A stretch of 64,000 nt of DNA from Triglochin maritima (taxonomy: Eukaryota > Streptophyta > Magnoliopsida > Alismatales > Juncaginaceae), in assembly GCA_963682175.1 (NCBI GenBank), contig OY821784.1:28377621-28441620 (forward strand), in the 5' to 3' direction. Both the position numbers and the translations under genes were made by a program. The notes under the pieces were generated by a model that worked only from the letters and a program-made list of their open reading frames with translations, was not told the DNA's origin and ran no database searches. Below, piece after piece: positions 45,087 through 57,282 of this stretch (within the stretch, counting starts at the first letter, position 1; every line of letters starts with the position of its first letter).

Positions 45087-46508
45087 TGATTGACATCATT
45101 TCATGCTTACATTTGTATCTTATATCCATTTTCTTTCACCTAAACAATGCTACGTAACGAGCTTTATGTTTGAATTTCAGAAATAAATAGGTTTGAAGAG
45201 AAGAGGCATGAAAGGACCTAAAAGCAGGAAAAAGGACTGAGTTGAGAGATTCAATGACTAAGATGCAAGATCGAAGGACCTGAATGCAAGATAGAAGGAC
45301 TAATGAGCGAACAAGAATACTTCACACCATCATGGGGAGTATTTTGACAATTCTATTCGGGTCGGAGCTCCAACAAGCAAAGTAGATGCATCAAAGACCA
45401 ACAAATACATCCCAAAAAGCCCAGAAGAAAATCCAGAGCGATCCGAACACTGTAGACCGCTAATTAGCGGTCCAAGACCACTAATTGTCGGTCTCTTTTG
45501 GTCCGGATCGGCTAAGATTTATGTGGGGCGTGTATTAGAGTGCGTTTAGTCTATTTGTGGTATTTGTTTAGTCCCATACCGGGAGATTGTCCCGGATTAC
45601 CTTTTTTTATGGCTATAAATAGAACTCTCCCTGCTCTCTTGTAATCCATCTCTCTCTAGGTGGCCATCCTCTCTACTAGGAGTTCAAGCCTTGAAGCAAA
45701 AACCCTGGTGGAGAGAGGCTACTTGTAATTGAGTGAGTAATAATAGATGTTTTTCTTTGGTTATGTTCTTTCTTTCTTAGTTTAATTACATTTCTTATGT
45801 CTTGCATGCTTCTTTAGTTTTATGTTCTTTTAGTTAAACTTGTTGTTTTAGTCTTCTTATAATTAGTTTAAGTATGTTTTCTTTCCTTAGTATAAATGTT
45901 AGTTTAAATATGTGTGAGTAGTTCCATCCCTTTTGGGGGTGGAATAGATGTGTATACATGTTATGTAGATGGTATGAATGCTAGACATTGTTGTTTGTGA
46001 GAAATGTTAGTATGCTTGATTGAATTAATAAGAACTTTTACTTGATGGTTTCTGCCAGAATGTTAGGTACATTTCATGCTTGTTTATGTTCTTAATATCA
46101 AACTTGTCATGCTCATATTAATCACCTAGGTTAGTGTTTTAAATAATAGGTCTTGCCATGAGGTACTTCTTATGCATTGACAAACACTAGCTACACTTGA
46201 GCTTATTGTATGCATTCACCACACTTATTTCATGTGTACACACACACTCCACCCCTTAGGGGTTTTCCATTTATGAGTTCTATCTTCTGTTATTAGTTGC
46301 TTAGCTTAGTTTTAGTTCGTTTTATACTTTCGTTTCCTTCTTTGTTGTTTACTAGTTTAGTGTAGTGTAGTTTAATCAATCTTTTCCCCTTTCTTTCCCA
46401 CTTGCCTTCGAACAAACCAGAGTTGACACACCTCCCTATGGATCGACCGGTATTTGCCACCGTTTCAATGCGGTCGTGCACTTGCGGTTAATTAAAACAT
46501 ATCAATCA
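45087..46508 (+). mobile_element. Solo LTR of the Asp-tRNA gypsy family (copy C)
   Basis: 1422 bp, TGATTGACATC...CAATCA, flanked by the perfect 5-bp repeat ATTTT (45082-45086 and 46509-46513), with no primer site after it. TATAAATA lies at 45614-45621. Paired palindromes are ACCGCTAATTAGCGGT (45456-45471) and a decayed partner 21 bp on (45477-45492). It is the inverse of copies A and B. Confidence 0.92.
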
Positions 46509-46513
46509 ATTTT

Positions 46514-47589
46514 GCAGCGACGTCAGTTAACGTGGTGGAAGCACCGCTATAGGAGAGAGGTCGGTGTACCCGAAGCTTCATCTTTGCATGATGATTGTAT
46601 CGAGCGATGAGAGCTTCCCAGTTGACTTGGTGTTAGTGCTGATAGTGTACTTTGATGTGATACTCATGATAATTTGGTTGTCCCGTTATGACATGTTAGT
46701 TCATTACAGAGAGTGGGAGATTTTGAATTCGATGGCAATGGGTCAGTGCCTATGGTCTATTGCGTGCGCAGTAGTGATGGTTGTATCATCAGTTCCGCTC
46801 AAGATGTGCAGAAGCTTTTGAGTCAGGGTGTGCAGCATTTCTGGCGAGCACAGTGTTGACTGAGAGTTAGTGACCTAGATTGAAGGATGCGTATCGACTG
46901 CTGGATGTTGAATAAGGTGATTGTCAGGAACCGCTACCATCGTGGAGGATCGATGACATTGTTGATCAATTGAAGTCTACGAAGGTCTTCTGGAAAATTT
47001 ACTTGAGGTCCGGATACCATCAGTTAAGGATCAGAGATGCAGACATGCCGAAGAAAGCTTTCGCACGAGATATAGACATTATGAGTTCTGGGGATGTCCT
47101 TCGAGCTGATGAACGCACATGAGCTGATGAACGCACATGCAAGTTAATGGATGTGATGAACAGGTCTTTTAAGTTGTTCAGGGTGTGATTGTGTTCGTGG
47201 ACAATATCTTGATATATTTTCCGAACCATGAGACACATAGAAAGCATTTGCGGACAGTACTAGAGGTGCTGACGGAGCTGTAGTAGTATGCCAAGTATTG
47301 AAATTGAGTTTTCGCTTGATAACATGACATTCCTTTGGCACATCGTATTGAAGCACAGTACCTAGGTGAACCAGCGAAGATTGAGACAGCGACGCAGTGG
47401 CGGACACCCACATCTGTGTCAGAGGTTAGAAGCTTGTGGGACTGACAAGTTATTACCGATGCTCGGACTCAGAAGGGGGAAAGTTCAGTTGCTCATCTGC
47501 TAGTCTATGCATGGAGACGGTTGGAGGACTAAGTTTAGAGGAGGTCGTTCGCAATAGAAAATAGCAGGGTTATGCTGGTCAGTGTATGG
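46514..47589 (+). pseudogene. pol: Gypsy protease end and reverse transcriptase, decayed
   Basis: 46564-46821 resembles the end of the gypsy protease and its linker (FPVDLVLVLIVYFDVILMIIW, then LSRYDMLVHYRE). From about 46880 RT pieces follow in changing frames: [16 protein letters not shown], a [18 protein letters not shown] near 47015, and ILIY/NHETHRKHLRTVLEV-like sequence near 47205-47270. An 18-bp direct duplication (GAGCTGATGAACGCACAT) lies at about 47104-47140. The protease-RT linker and most RNase H are missing. Confidence 0.7.
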
Positions 47590-48956
47590 TGTTGCCTTTT
47601 TGGCCTTAATCTACGTTTTGATGATTTAATCAACCTAATATTAATTATAATCAATGTAGAGTAGCACACATATTGCATTGCATATATATTGCTTTGTGCT
47701 AACTTTTACAGGTGATCAAGACTCAAGAAAGAAAGGATTCAAGTCAAGACATGTAATCAAGCTCAATTAAAGACATGTAATTTGCATTTCTTTGAGTCTT
47801 AGGAACATTGTGTAAATTGAGCATACTTGAGCTAAATCCTACTCGAACACACACTAGGTTCCCTATAGAAGTCCACACAAAATTTCATATAATTTGGACT
47901 TCAATAGATCACTCAAACTTAGACCGGAAAACACTAAACACCTTACCTGAACTGTCTGCCCACATTCGATCGACCGAAACAGTCTGTTCGGACGACCGAG
48001 TAACACAAATTTCCGTCTGTTAGAATTGTCGTATTATACCAACGGTCGTATTCGTATTTTTCCAAATACCCCAAAAAGACATTTTCTTATCGGTTGACCG
48101 AGGACCTTGTTCGGTCGACCGAACTTTAGATGTCTCAACAAACCCAAAGTGCCTGTCGAATTTCGGTCGACCGTGGACCTTGGTTCGGTCGACCGAATAT
48201 GATCATGTTTGTCAACACCGTAGAGCATGTTAGTTTTTGGTCGACCGAACCTATCTCGGTGTTCGACCGATAACTTAAGTGTACCTAAGTTATAGCCTTA
48301 TCCGGTCGACCACACCTTTATCGGTCGACCGAACTGAGTTCAAATTTGCCTAACGGTCGACCGTTTAGCCCGATCCAGTCGACCGAACTCTTTCAGTTTT
48401 GGGTCCTGCAATTTGCTGTTTTGTGTTTCTTCCACAAACACTTACCAAACTTGTCCAAAGGCTATAACTCACTTAGAGCTTATAAATATGTGTTCTCATG
48501 ACACAATTACAGATCTCTCATACTTCCATTTGTCAAATACACTAGAAAGAAACTCTCAAGCTCCAATTTCCCCAATCCTACACTCTAAGCCTAAATTCCA
48601 CACCTTTGATCATAGCAAAATCATACTGAAAGTGTACTCAAGATTTAGAGAGTGTTGTCCCACTCATTTGTTGTTCAAGAAGCAAGTATTTAGGTGAAAG
48701 CCCGAAGTGTTCCCTCTCGGATTGTGAGAGGAAGAAGGTCAAGCAAGCGAGGGTGTTCGCGAGGCTTGTGTTGTAAAAGTGTTCTCTCCCAGCCTAGAAC
48801 GGGGAGTGGTTAGTGAAGTCATGAGCGGAGCTCGAGGGAGATTGAGCGGAGCTTGCAAGAGAGGACTAGGACCCGAGTGGGGTGTCGAACCTCTGTAAAA
48901 TCCCCCATCTCGATTGTGGTTTGCATTATTTCTCCTTACTTGCTTGTTTGTGTTAC
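47590..48956 (+). mobile_element. P-family LTR5, 3'-truncated
   Basis: It begins TGTTGCCTTTTTGGCC like LTR4 and carries the palindrome array (47970-48386), but stops near 48956, short of the TATCTT...CCTACA end, where gypsy integrase sequence resumes. No TSD is readable because the right end is lost. Confidence 0.82.
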
Positions 48957-50183
48957 TCGATCGTATGGGTCTCTAGTTGCAGCACGAAGATGTATAAGTG
49001 ATGTCTAGAGGCTTGACTGGTGGCGAGGCATGAAGAAGGATATCGCAGAATTCCTGTCATGGGGTTTGGTCTATGAGTAGGTGAAGATTGAGCATCAGAG
49101 GCTTGCAGGCGTGTCGCAGAGGATTGAGTTTCCAGAGTGGAAGTGAGAGCACGTGACCATGGATTTCGTTACCAGACTACCCAAGATGAGACGTTTCCAC
49201 TATGCAATCTGGATGATTGAGGAGAAACTAACCAAGTCAGCGCACTTTCTGGCAATATGGATGATGTCAACATGGAGCAGCTTGCCACAGTTATACGTGG
49301 ACGAGATAGTCAGGTTGCACGGAGTGCTAGTATCCATCATCTCAGACCGAGCTACGCGCTTCACGTTAGGATTCTAGGGTTGATATAGATGGCGCGAGGG
49401 ACGAAGCTGAAGTTCAGTATGACTTTTCACCATCAGACAGATGGTCAGTCAAAAAGGACCATACAGACACTCGAGGACATGTTGAAAGTGGGTGCCTTGA
49501 ACTGGGCAGACAGTCGGGACAAGCACCTACCGTCGATCGAATTCGCGTACAACAACAGTTTCCATGCCAGTATAGGGATATCATCCATTAATGTGTTGTT
49601 TGGATGATGGTGTAGATCGCCCTCGTGTTGGGGTGAGGTGGGCGAGAGACAGCTACCCATACCAGAGGCTCGTCCTGCAGTATGCATAGAAGATGGAGGT
49701 GACCAGGCAGATATTGACCACAGTGCAGAATAGACAGAAGAGTTATGCAGACCAACACATACGAGAGTTGACTTTTGCAGTGGGTGTTCTTGAATATTTC
49801 CCCTGCAAAAAGTGTGATGCATTTTGGTTACAGAGGAAAGCTGAGTCCGAGCTATGAGGGGTTGTCTGAGGCTTTAGACAGAGTTAATGTCGTGGCGTAT
49901 CAGATTGTGTTGTCGACCCTTCGTGCGTGTTTGAGGTGGATATGCCCAGAGTGGAGATTGATTTATAATTCGAAAAATAGTCAGTGGGAATAGTCAATCG
50001 GATGGAGGACCAGTCGAGTAAGAGGGTCATCCCGATGGTTATGGTGCAACGACAGGATCACACCCCATAAGGGGTTGCGTGGGAGATTGAGACGGATGTG
50101 CGGGAGAAGTACCAAAGGCCAGAGCTTGTCATTTTGTAGCATGCTTCTATTTCACGCACGAAATTCCTTTTTGGTGGTGTGAT
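48957..50183 (+). pseudogene. pol: Gypsy integrase and chromodomain, decayed
   Basis: The integrase core spans 49153-49607 with one frameshift: TMDFVTRLPKM (first Asp), LTKSAHFLAIW, IISDRATRF (second Asp), then HHQTDGQSKRTIQTLEDM, where the usual catalytic Glu is Lys. Downstream pieces resemble the C-terminal domain (near 49775-49920) and a chromodomain-like tail (RVIPMVMVQ, AWEIETDVREKY, near 50010-50125). Chromodomains in this group steer insertion to heterochromatin. There is no clear polypurine tract before the 3' LTR. Confidence 0.8.
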
Positions 50184-52325
50184 TGTTAAACCCCTCGCCA
50201 AGCTACCCCAAATCCCTAAACCATTTCCCCCAAAACCACATCTCTCTCCCTCATCCTACTCTCTTCCCTCTTGCTACACTCCGGCGACAGCAAAGGCGAC
50301 GATGAGGAGCTCTGGCAACAACGCAATCCGCACGTGGGTGTGAAGGGGAAGGCATCCTCTTATCCGGCGAGCTCTTTGGGAAGGTACGCCACCCACCTTC
50401 GTTAGTTATGGTTCCATGGGTCGGCGATGAGTTTGGGGCGTTCGGGAGAGGGAACGACGCCTCTAGTGGCCGAGTTGACGCCAACGGGGCGAGGCCGACT
50501 AGATGGCTCACAGGCTAGTGTCGCGTGCTTCCTAGTCCAGCTGAACACTCCCTCGTGGTGCGCGGACGTTGTGGTCGCGTGTGCCCGAGAGTCGAGCGGG
50601 TTGGGCGGGCGGCCAGGGCCGGCGGTTGGCGAATCCGGCGTCGCTAAGGGTCGGTGGTAGTGATGATTTTGGTGTTCATTTTGGTGGTGGTGTTGCTTTG
50701 GTGTTGGAGTTGGTTTTCGTTTTGGTTTGGTTTTTGTTTTGGTATTGGATTTGAGGCCGGAGTTGAGCCGTGAGTTGCGGTTCAGCCAGCGGCGACCGGT
50801 CGGTTGGGGTTGAGAAGGTTTAGGTAATTTGTATTTTTTCCATTGAATTCATTTTATTGTGTTAGTTGATTAATAATTGGATATTTTGCGGGATAAATCC
50901 TATGATTAAATTGTATTTGATTTGTGGAGAATTGGTTGGGTAATGGCAACATAAATACTGAATTTATAGTACTTGATTAAAGAATAGATAATTGGAATAA
51001 TGACAGGGAAAACCGTGAATTCGTAATCGGTTAAATAGTTGAGAACTATATAAATTTCCTCGAAAACCCTAGAATTAGTTGTAATTGGACCATTTGTTCT
51101 TTTTCTCCTGAACTTAAGAGGATTGTGATTTATCAGTAAACTTTGGTAGAATTATGCTTATGCCCCTATACCTTTGTTGGTGGGTTTTAGAGTTGTAGTC
51201 TCTTTATGCTGCTTATATGTTTATGTTTATTGCTCTATAATTTGTGGATGTTTTAGTGAAACTTATGCTATCAGGGTCGTGTGACCCATAGGTTTGGGGT
51301 AAAATTGCATTTACCATTGCTTTATGTTTGTGAGAGAGGTTCGTGGAATTGACGTTCACCCGTGTTGTTACGAGTGGCCGTTGGAGCTGGGCTCACGGGC
51401 TCAGATGTATGGTGGTAGTGTGATGATGTGTGAGGCACGTATGACTAGCTGTTATGGTGTTCCCTTGTTGGGGCGGTCTAGGATGGTTTACCAGCGTTGT
51501 TACGAGTGACCGTTAGGGAGCGTTGCTCACGGGCTCGGGCGTTGTGGTTGGATTGCTAGAGTTGGTTTTTCCCCTGTGTTGTTGCCGTTCATAAGGGTCC
51601 ACCCACATTGTGGCGAGTGACCATTAGGAAGCGTTGCTCATGGGCTCGGGCGTGTGGTCGGCTTCTGAAGCCAGATGCGGAACATGTCAGCTCACCAGCG
51701 TTGTGACGGGTGGCCATTGGGAGTGTTGCTCCTGCGCTTCGGCGCGTGGTTGGAGTAGGGCGTTGCCTTGTGGGTCGGATGCGTGGTCTTGTCGAGGGTG
51801 CACGTTTGACCTGACTGGGTGCGTGGTCGCCTTGGGAAATGTCGTAGTTCTGCCATGAGAGCGGGTTGAGTGTTGCTTTGTGAATCGGATGCGTGGTGGG
51901 GTCGAGGTGCACGCTCGGCTTCGCTAGATGCGTGGTCTCCTTGAGACACGAGACCAGTCCCTTGACACACAAGACCTTGTATGGTGTTGGCTTGGGGTGG
52001 TGTACTGAGTGTTGATGTAAAACTCAGGCGTGACTTGTACATGTGTAGGTGAGACGTGGTTGGCGGTTGAAGGTGACTTGGGCTTGGGACGCGTGGATTG
52101 GATCAGTTGAACGCACTTGTCATGTATTTTCCTGCTCCTTTTAGTAGCCATATAGTAGGAGTTCATATATCTTCGTATTTTTCTTCCGCACTTTACTCTG
52201 ACCTTGTCGGGTGGTTATATTTGTATTGAGGCCTCAACTTGACGTTTTTTAGTTAATGTCCTTTTTTCTCTTGGTTTTAATCTATTTTGACTGTTGTGTC
52301 CCAAGTGCGGATTAGGGGTATTACA
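50184..52325 (+). repeat. 3' LTR of the chromovirus (full length)
   Basis: 2142 bp, TGTTAAACCCC...GGGGTATTACA, followed by TSD TACCT. It carries a TTTTGGT/GGTGTT-rich stretch (50660-50750) and, at 51361-51960, four diverged direct repeats around GTTGTTACGAGTGRCCGTT...CACGGGCTCGGGCG, and two around GCGTGGTC..GTCGAGG. Confidence 0.92.
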
Positions 52326-52330
52326 TACCT

Positions 52331-52816
52331 ATTTAAAGTGATCCTCCCTTGCGATTTGTGAACAAATTCATTATGTATTAGCAGATCATACACAATTTAA
52401 GTATTAAATTTTCGGGGGGGGGGGGGGGGGGGGGTTGGCTAATGGACTATATTTTAAGGACATGTATGATACATTGATACAATGATCTAGCAGAAAAAGT
52501 CAGTAGAGAACTACTAGGAAATTGGGTTAATGCTGGCGTTTGCATTTTTTCTTTTTCTAATGTTAGCTTTCAAAGGGAAATCTATGTTTCAATAGAATTC
52601 TGTAGTTCGACCTCACAGATTCCTTTATTCCGGAGATATGATGACGAAAGCTTACATGATGAAGATTAACAAGAAGCTCATATAAATTCCGCTAAAGACC
52701 TTGGGCTAACGGTGTGTCAAAGGACCTCTTTGTATCTATTTATATGTAAGACTATCTTCTTACCTTTAGCTTATTTTGATGTTTTCTTTTTTTCTATTAC
52801 TGGATGCAAATTTCAG
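52331..52816. other. Unassigned flank with a 20-base G run
   Basis: DNA into which the chromovirus inserted. It contains a homopolymer of 20 G at 52415-52434. No gene is supported. Confidence 0.4.
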
Positions 52817-53026
52817 GAGAATGGAAGTGAACAAATGCTACTTTTCCAGTTTCTTCCATCTTTACAGTTAGGAAGGCAACATGAGGAGGGCAAGGTCAAT
52901 GATGCAAAGAGGGTTCCCATCAAGGGCAAGGACATCACTGCAAGGAGGGCTGCTGCCCAAGAAAAGAAAAGCAAACTGGAAGAGTTGCACGCAGGATTCA
53001 TGGGCAAAATATTGGTGTACATATAA
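52817..53026 (+). CDS. Possible exon, unrecognised
   Basis: After a T-rich stretch and a plausible acceptor (TTTCAG^GAGAATGG at about 52816), a frame stays open to a stop at 53026, with a charged helical segment (KDITARRAAAQEKKSKLEELH). Its composition is unlike nearby TE sequence, which could mean an exon of a host gene or a captured fragment. I do not recognise the family, and no neighbouring exon can be named. Confidence 0.25.
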   Translation, partial: ENGSEQMLLFQFLPSLQLGRQHEEGKVNDAKRVPIKGKDITARRAAAQEKKSKLEELHAGFMGKILVYI

Positions 53027-54251
53027 GGAGGGTTGTTGCCCACTCTGGTTTCTGTTCTTTAAGAAAGGCCTAATAAATTCAACAAAAACTTGACAATATT
53101 CATGTTAATTCTAGTGTTGTTACTAACGTTAGATTAACTGGTTGTTTAATCGATGTTGTTTTTTTGTACAACACCTTTGTGATACCATTCCCATACACTC
53201 ATATTTTTCAAATTTTCACCACTCTATTACTCATTAGCATTAAAATTCGATGTCAATAGCCCATTTTAAGTGCTCTCATTAAACAAGTTATTGATAACAT
53301 GATTGTATTAATTTGCAAAAAATAATGCACCTATAAACCATTGTAAGCATCACATCAAGTTCCAACTTACATGTGAGTTAAAAGTTAACATAATCTAATC
53401 ATTTCACTTAATTTTGATATACTACATTTACATTTTTTCCATCTAGAATTGTAGCAAATGCTAGACGATAGGGACTTAAGAACTTGAATACGTTATAATA
53501 TATATGTCTATTTATATACAAGTAATTAGGTTTACGGGTATGCCATACTTGTATCCGTCGGTGAGGGTGTACGGATGAACATGTATTATCTCTGCCATTT
53601 ACTGGCCTACAAAAAAACTTGTTAAAATGATTCTTGCACTTAAAGGAGGGAATTCATAGTTTTTCGGTGTTACATATAGATTGACGATCCACCTAGAGAT
53701 ACGCGCTACATCTTCAACATTCAATTCAAACTACTTACAGGTACAACAAAAGCTTAACTGAGAATCATCTGCAAATAAAAATACATTAGAAAATATTAGT
53801 TTTTTGATGACCCCTTTCCATCTATTAGCGGAGAAGCATAGGGCAGCTCATTCCATGTATGGGGAATCCCGGTAGCCTGGTAGGTACCAATGTTTTCTTT
53901 CTTATGGTGTTGAGCTTCTTCCCATAAGTTGACGGGTGACCGTCTTTTCTGTAATTTGTAAGGCGGCTTATGTTGAGGTATGTAACATGAGTTTTCATCT
54001 GCTTCAGCACCTGGTCGAGAATTCTCATTTTTGTAGGGTATTTTTGAGTAATGTCTGGTTAAAATTTGGCTTGTGGCATGCATTTACCATTGTGTTCAAT
54101 TCGCCTTCTCTGGTAAAACCAATACTGGATATTAATCACAAAAGGACTACTTTATTTCCTTAATTACCAGAATTATATATACATACAAATCAAACCTTGT
54201 GTCTTAAATTCACACATTTCTTGATTTTTAAAAAGATATGATGACAAAACC
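53027..54251. other. Unassigned AT-rich sequence
   Basis: No supported gene, RNA or repeat end. Open frames near 53800-54160 overlap on both strands and show no family features. Confidence 0.35.
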
Positions 54252-56432
54252 TGTAAAGAACCTAACCCTCGTTAGGGTGCTAAGTGGAGATTGGGAGGGA
54301 GGTTTGCTTGGGGAATAAGAGGAGTTATGGCTGGGGATGGATGAGTGATGGTGACATGATGGGGAGACATGGGTGGGAGTGTTGTTGGTGGAGTAGGGTA
54401 TGGTGGCTGTTGTTGGTGGGTGTTTTGTTGAAGGAAGCAAACCTCTTCATCTCTCCCTCACTTCTCATGTTTCTCTTCTCCTTCCTCTCTCATTTTCCAA
54501 CTCTTCTTCACTCAACTCCTTTCCTTTCTCTCATCATCTCCCTCTCCATTTATTTTCCGGTGGATCAGAGGCGGATGCGGGAGCTCTGGCAGATGGTGGT
54601 GTGCTTGCACGTGGAGGTGCACCACGTAGAGATTGACGCGAGGAGGAGGACGTGCGTTAGGTTGCGGCCCGGAGGCATCGTCATGTGAGCTCGGCCGTTC
54701 TGTTTGGCGACTTCGGAAGAAAGGTATGCCAAGTTCTTGCATTAGAGGCTTAATCACACATGTGTGTGAGGTTTGGATCGTCGCCGGAGGTCAGAGACCT
54801 CGCCGACGATGAGAGGCAACAAGTTATTCTTGGCAAGGCAAGGAAGTTGCCAGCAAACGGTCGACCGTGTTGGTTTGCGATCGACCAGTTGTAGTGTAAA
54901 TCTCCATCTTTACCCAGCATCGGTCGAACGATACGTTGCGGCAGTCGACCGGTTGAGCATATTTGATGGGTTGGAGAGTTACTATTTTTTCGATCGAACG
55001 GGGCCCCTGGGCTGTTCGACCGTTGCCTTGCTTACTGGGTTGGACCGAGCGTTAACCATCTAAATGGTCAACCTCTCGTGACCTCTGTCCTACCGATAAC
55101 TTAAGTTCTCCTTCGGTTCGGTCGACCGATTGGGTGTTGGTTCGACCGTTTCAGAATTGATTATTCTAGGAAGGACCCTGTTAGTATTCGGTCGACCGGT
55201 TTATACCTCTTGTTCGACCGTTATGACTAGATGCTTTTAGGTTGCTCCTATTAGTTTTTGGTCGACCGGGACCCTGAGTCGTTCGACCGATTGCCTTATT
55301 GATTTAGTCTGACCGGGCGTTGACCATGATTCGTTCGACCGGTTTATATATTTTGTTCAACCGTTGGGGACTAAGTCATGAGCCCAGAGTTCGACCGTTG
55401 TTGGCGTTCGGTCAATCGTTTCTGTTGGGGGAGCGTTCAGTAACCGTTTGGGCCCAGAACTGAATCCTTTGTCCTAGTGGAGTGTCAACTTTGTTCACGG
55501 AAACCCGTATGCTCGCCTAGCGCGTGAGTCGGGAGGTGATGGTGGGTACGTTGATCGTGCCTACCTAGGGACCGCCGTGTGGACGAGTGTGGATACTTGG
55601 GACGTGCATGCCACCTTTGTATTATATATTGTGGCATAGTGTTGTGCTTTGACTCTCATTGGAGTAGCAGCCTGAGGGATCGCGGATATCATTGCTTTCA
55701 GTAGGCACGCAACTATCGTTGGGTGAAGTGACTACCAGCCTGAATGGCTACGGAGGCCGCTGCCTTACTTTTATAGCGGCGGAGTTGGTGTCTACACGTG
55801 GAGCTCGATGACCCCGTGGACTTCGGTTCAGATCTGTCGATTGTCTGGCACTATGTGTGGTGGATAGGTTCGACTAACCTTCATAGGTAGTGATTGCACA
55901 AGCCCGTGTGGCCTGTGTGGCGGCGGAGAGCCCCTGTGCAGCCTCTGTGGCGGCAGGGAGCGGTGATGGACTGCCGACCCTGTTTTCTGGCAGGTAGCTC
56001 GATTGGGCACCTATCGAGTGAGTTCGACCATACAGCCTGTGTGGCGGCGGTGTTGGACCGACCTGAGCGACTGCTCTGTCGGTGTGGTGGTGGACCACGA
56101 TGTTTTCAGATCTGATTCTACCTACGCGGAAGTGTGAACGTCTCCTCACTGATCCCTTTGGCTTGTGTAGCCGCATGTGTGGTGTGTTGTGTACTGTCCG
56201 TTAGACCGTATGTACCTACGTTAGGTCTCTACGGAGACCCGTTGTTGTAGACCGTGCGGCCTGTGGCGATTGTGGACCGTGTGGCCTGTGTGGCGGCAGA
56301 GACGATTGTGGGACGGATGTCCGGTTTTTCTCTTGGCTGGAATGTTGTTTTATTGTTTTGTTTCATGTCATGCTATATTAGTATGATAGGGCATATAGGT
56401 TTGGTTTTTTGCTTTTTTATTTTTCATTTAAC
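54252..56432 (+). mobile_element. Q-family LTR, copy 2, 3'-truncated
   Basis: It begins TGTAAAGAACC and follows the Q solo LTR at 25870 in order: TGG-rich start, CT-rich block, the TCGCCGGAGG block, the palindrome array (54857-55430) and the GTTCACGGAAACCCGT block. It is cut at 56432 by family R. Seven palindrome pairs have TCGA centres 20-22 bp apart. A repeated GTGTGGCGGCGG-like phrase occurs at 55910-56290. Confidence 0.8.
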
Positions 56433-56803
56433 TGTTGGAGGACGGGAGGAGGACGAGGAGCTACTGATCAACCCACCACAGGAGAATGCTCGTCTCCTGG
56501 GCTACAGGGACCGCTGCATGGCGGTCCCCAACCGCCAATTGGCGGTCTAAAAGGCACGCCTCGTGTGCTGTCTTAGACCACCCTGATCACCATTCATTTT
56601 GCCTTCTTTTGATTCCACTAGATCCATTCTTGATCTATGTTACTGGGGGCACGAAGGATAGAAGGTGGCTCTCTACTCACAAAGCAAAAAACCGATTTTG
56701 CAATGCACACTCTTCTTCTTCTTTCTACTCACATACTCACTCTTTTCTCACACAATTTCGTGGCTCAACTTCTAATGCTTGATATATGTTGTTGTTGTTG
56801 TTG
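56433..56803 (-). repeat. Inverted R-U5 copy at the left end of family R
   Basis: A minus-strand copy of the LTR segment downstream of the transcription start. It mirrors 56889-57260 with an 85-bp spacer, so the two could form a ~370-bp hairpin. It is noticeably more diverged from 56889-57260 than that segment is from the 3' LTR. The spacer holds an extra ~30-base piece of U5 in direct orientation. Confidence 0.85.
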
Positions 56804-57262
56804 CTTGATATGCTCAGATGAGTGGTGAGTCACCTTCTTTCCTTCGTGCCCCCCTGTCTGGAAAACAACAACAACAACAGGGTGGAAAACAACAACAACA
56901 TATATCAAGCATTAGAAGTTGAGCCACGAAATTGTGTGAGAAAAGAGTGAGTATGTGAGTAGAAAGAAGAAGAAGAGTGTGCATTGCAAAATCGGTTTTT
57001 TGCTTTGTGAGTAGAGAGTCACCTTCTTTCCTTCGTGCCCCCCCCCCCAGTAACATTGATCAAGAATGGATCTAGTAGTGTCAAAAAAAGGCAAAATGAA
57101 TGGTGATCAGGGCGGTCTAAGGCAGCGCACGAGGCGTGCCTTTTAGACCGCCAGTTGGCGGTTGGGGATCGCCAATCAGCGGTCCCTGTAGCCCAGGAGA
57201 CGGGTAATCTCCTGTGGTGGGTTGATCAGTAGCTCCCCGTCCTCCTCCCGTCCTCCAACATC

Positions 57263-57275
57263 TGGTAGCAGAGCC
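57263..57275 (+). promoter_or_regulatory. Primer binding site of family R (variant)
   Basis: TGGTAGCAGAGCC, one base from the usual initiator-Met tRNA site, two bases after the LTR end at 57260. Confidence 0.8.
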
Positions 57276-57282
57276 TCGTCCG

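Larger units (their letters stand above)
30500..52325 (+). mobile_element. Ty3/gypsy chromovirus swollen by nested insertions
   Basis: The two LTR outer ends, 30500 (TGTTAAACCCC) and 52325 (..TTACA), are flanked by the identical 5 bp TACCT (30495-30499 and 52326-52330). In order: 5' LTR in two parts (30500-31304, 43605-43896), primer site, decayed gag, protease, RT, integrase and chromodomain, 3' LTR. Three later insertions sit inside: the P array (31305-43604), a solo LTR (45087-46508) and a P LTR (47590-48956). Removing these would leave roughly 6 kb, with segments between protease and RT and between RT and integrase deleted. Integrase wording such as QLYVDEIVRLHGVLVSIISD and the C-terminal chromodomain point to the Tekay/Del group. 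Confidence 0.88.

Noticed and set aside
51589..52042. Minus-strand frames of 116-127 codons in the chromovirus 3' LTR
   Set aside because: They arise from direct repeats in the LTR, their composition is low-complexity, and no start context or homology is visible.
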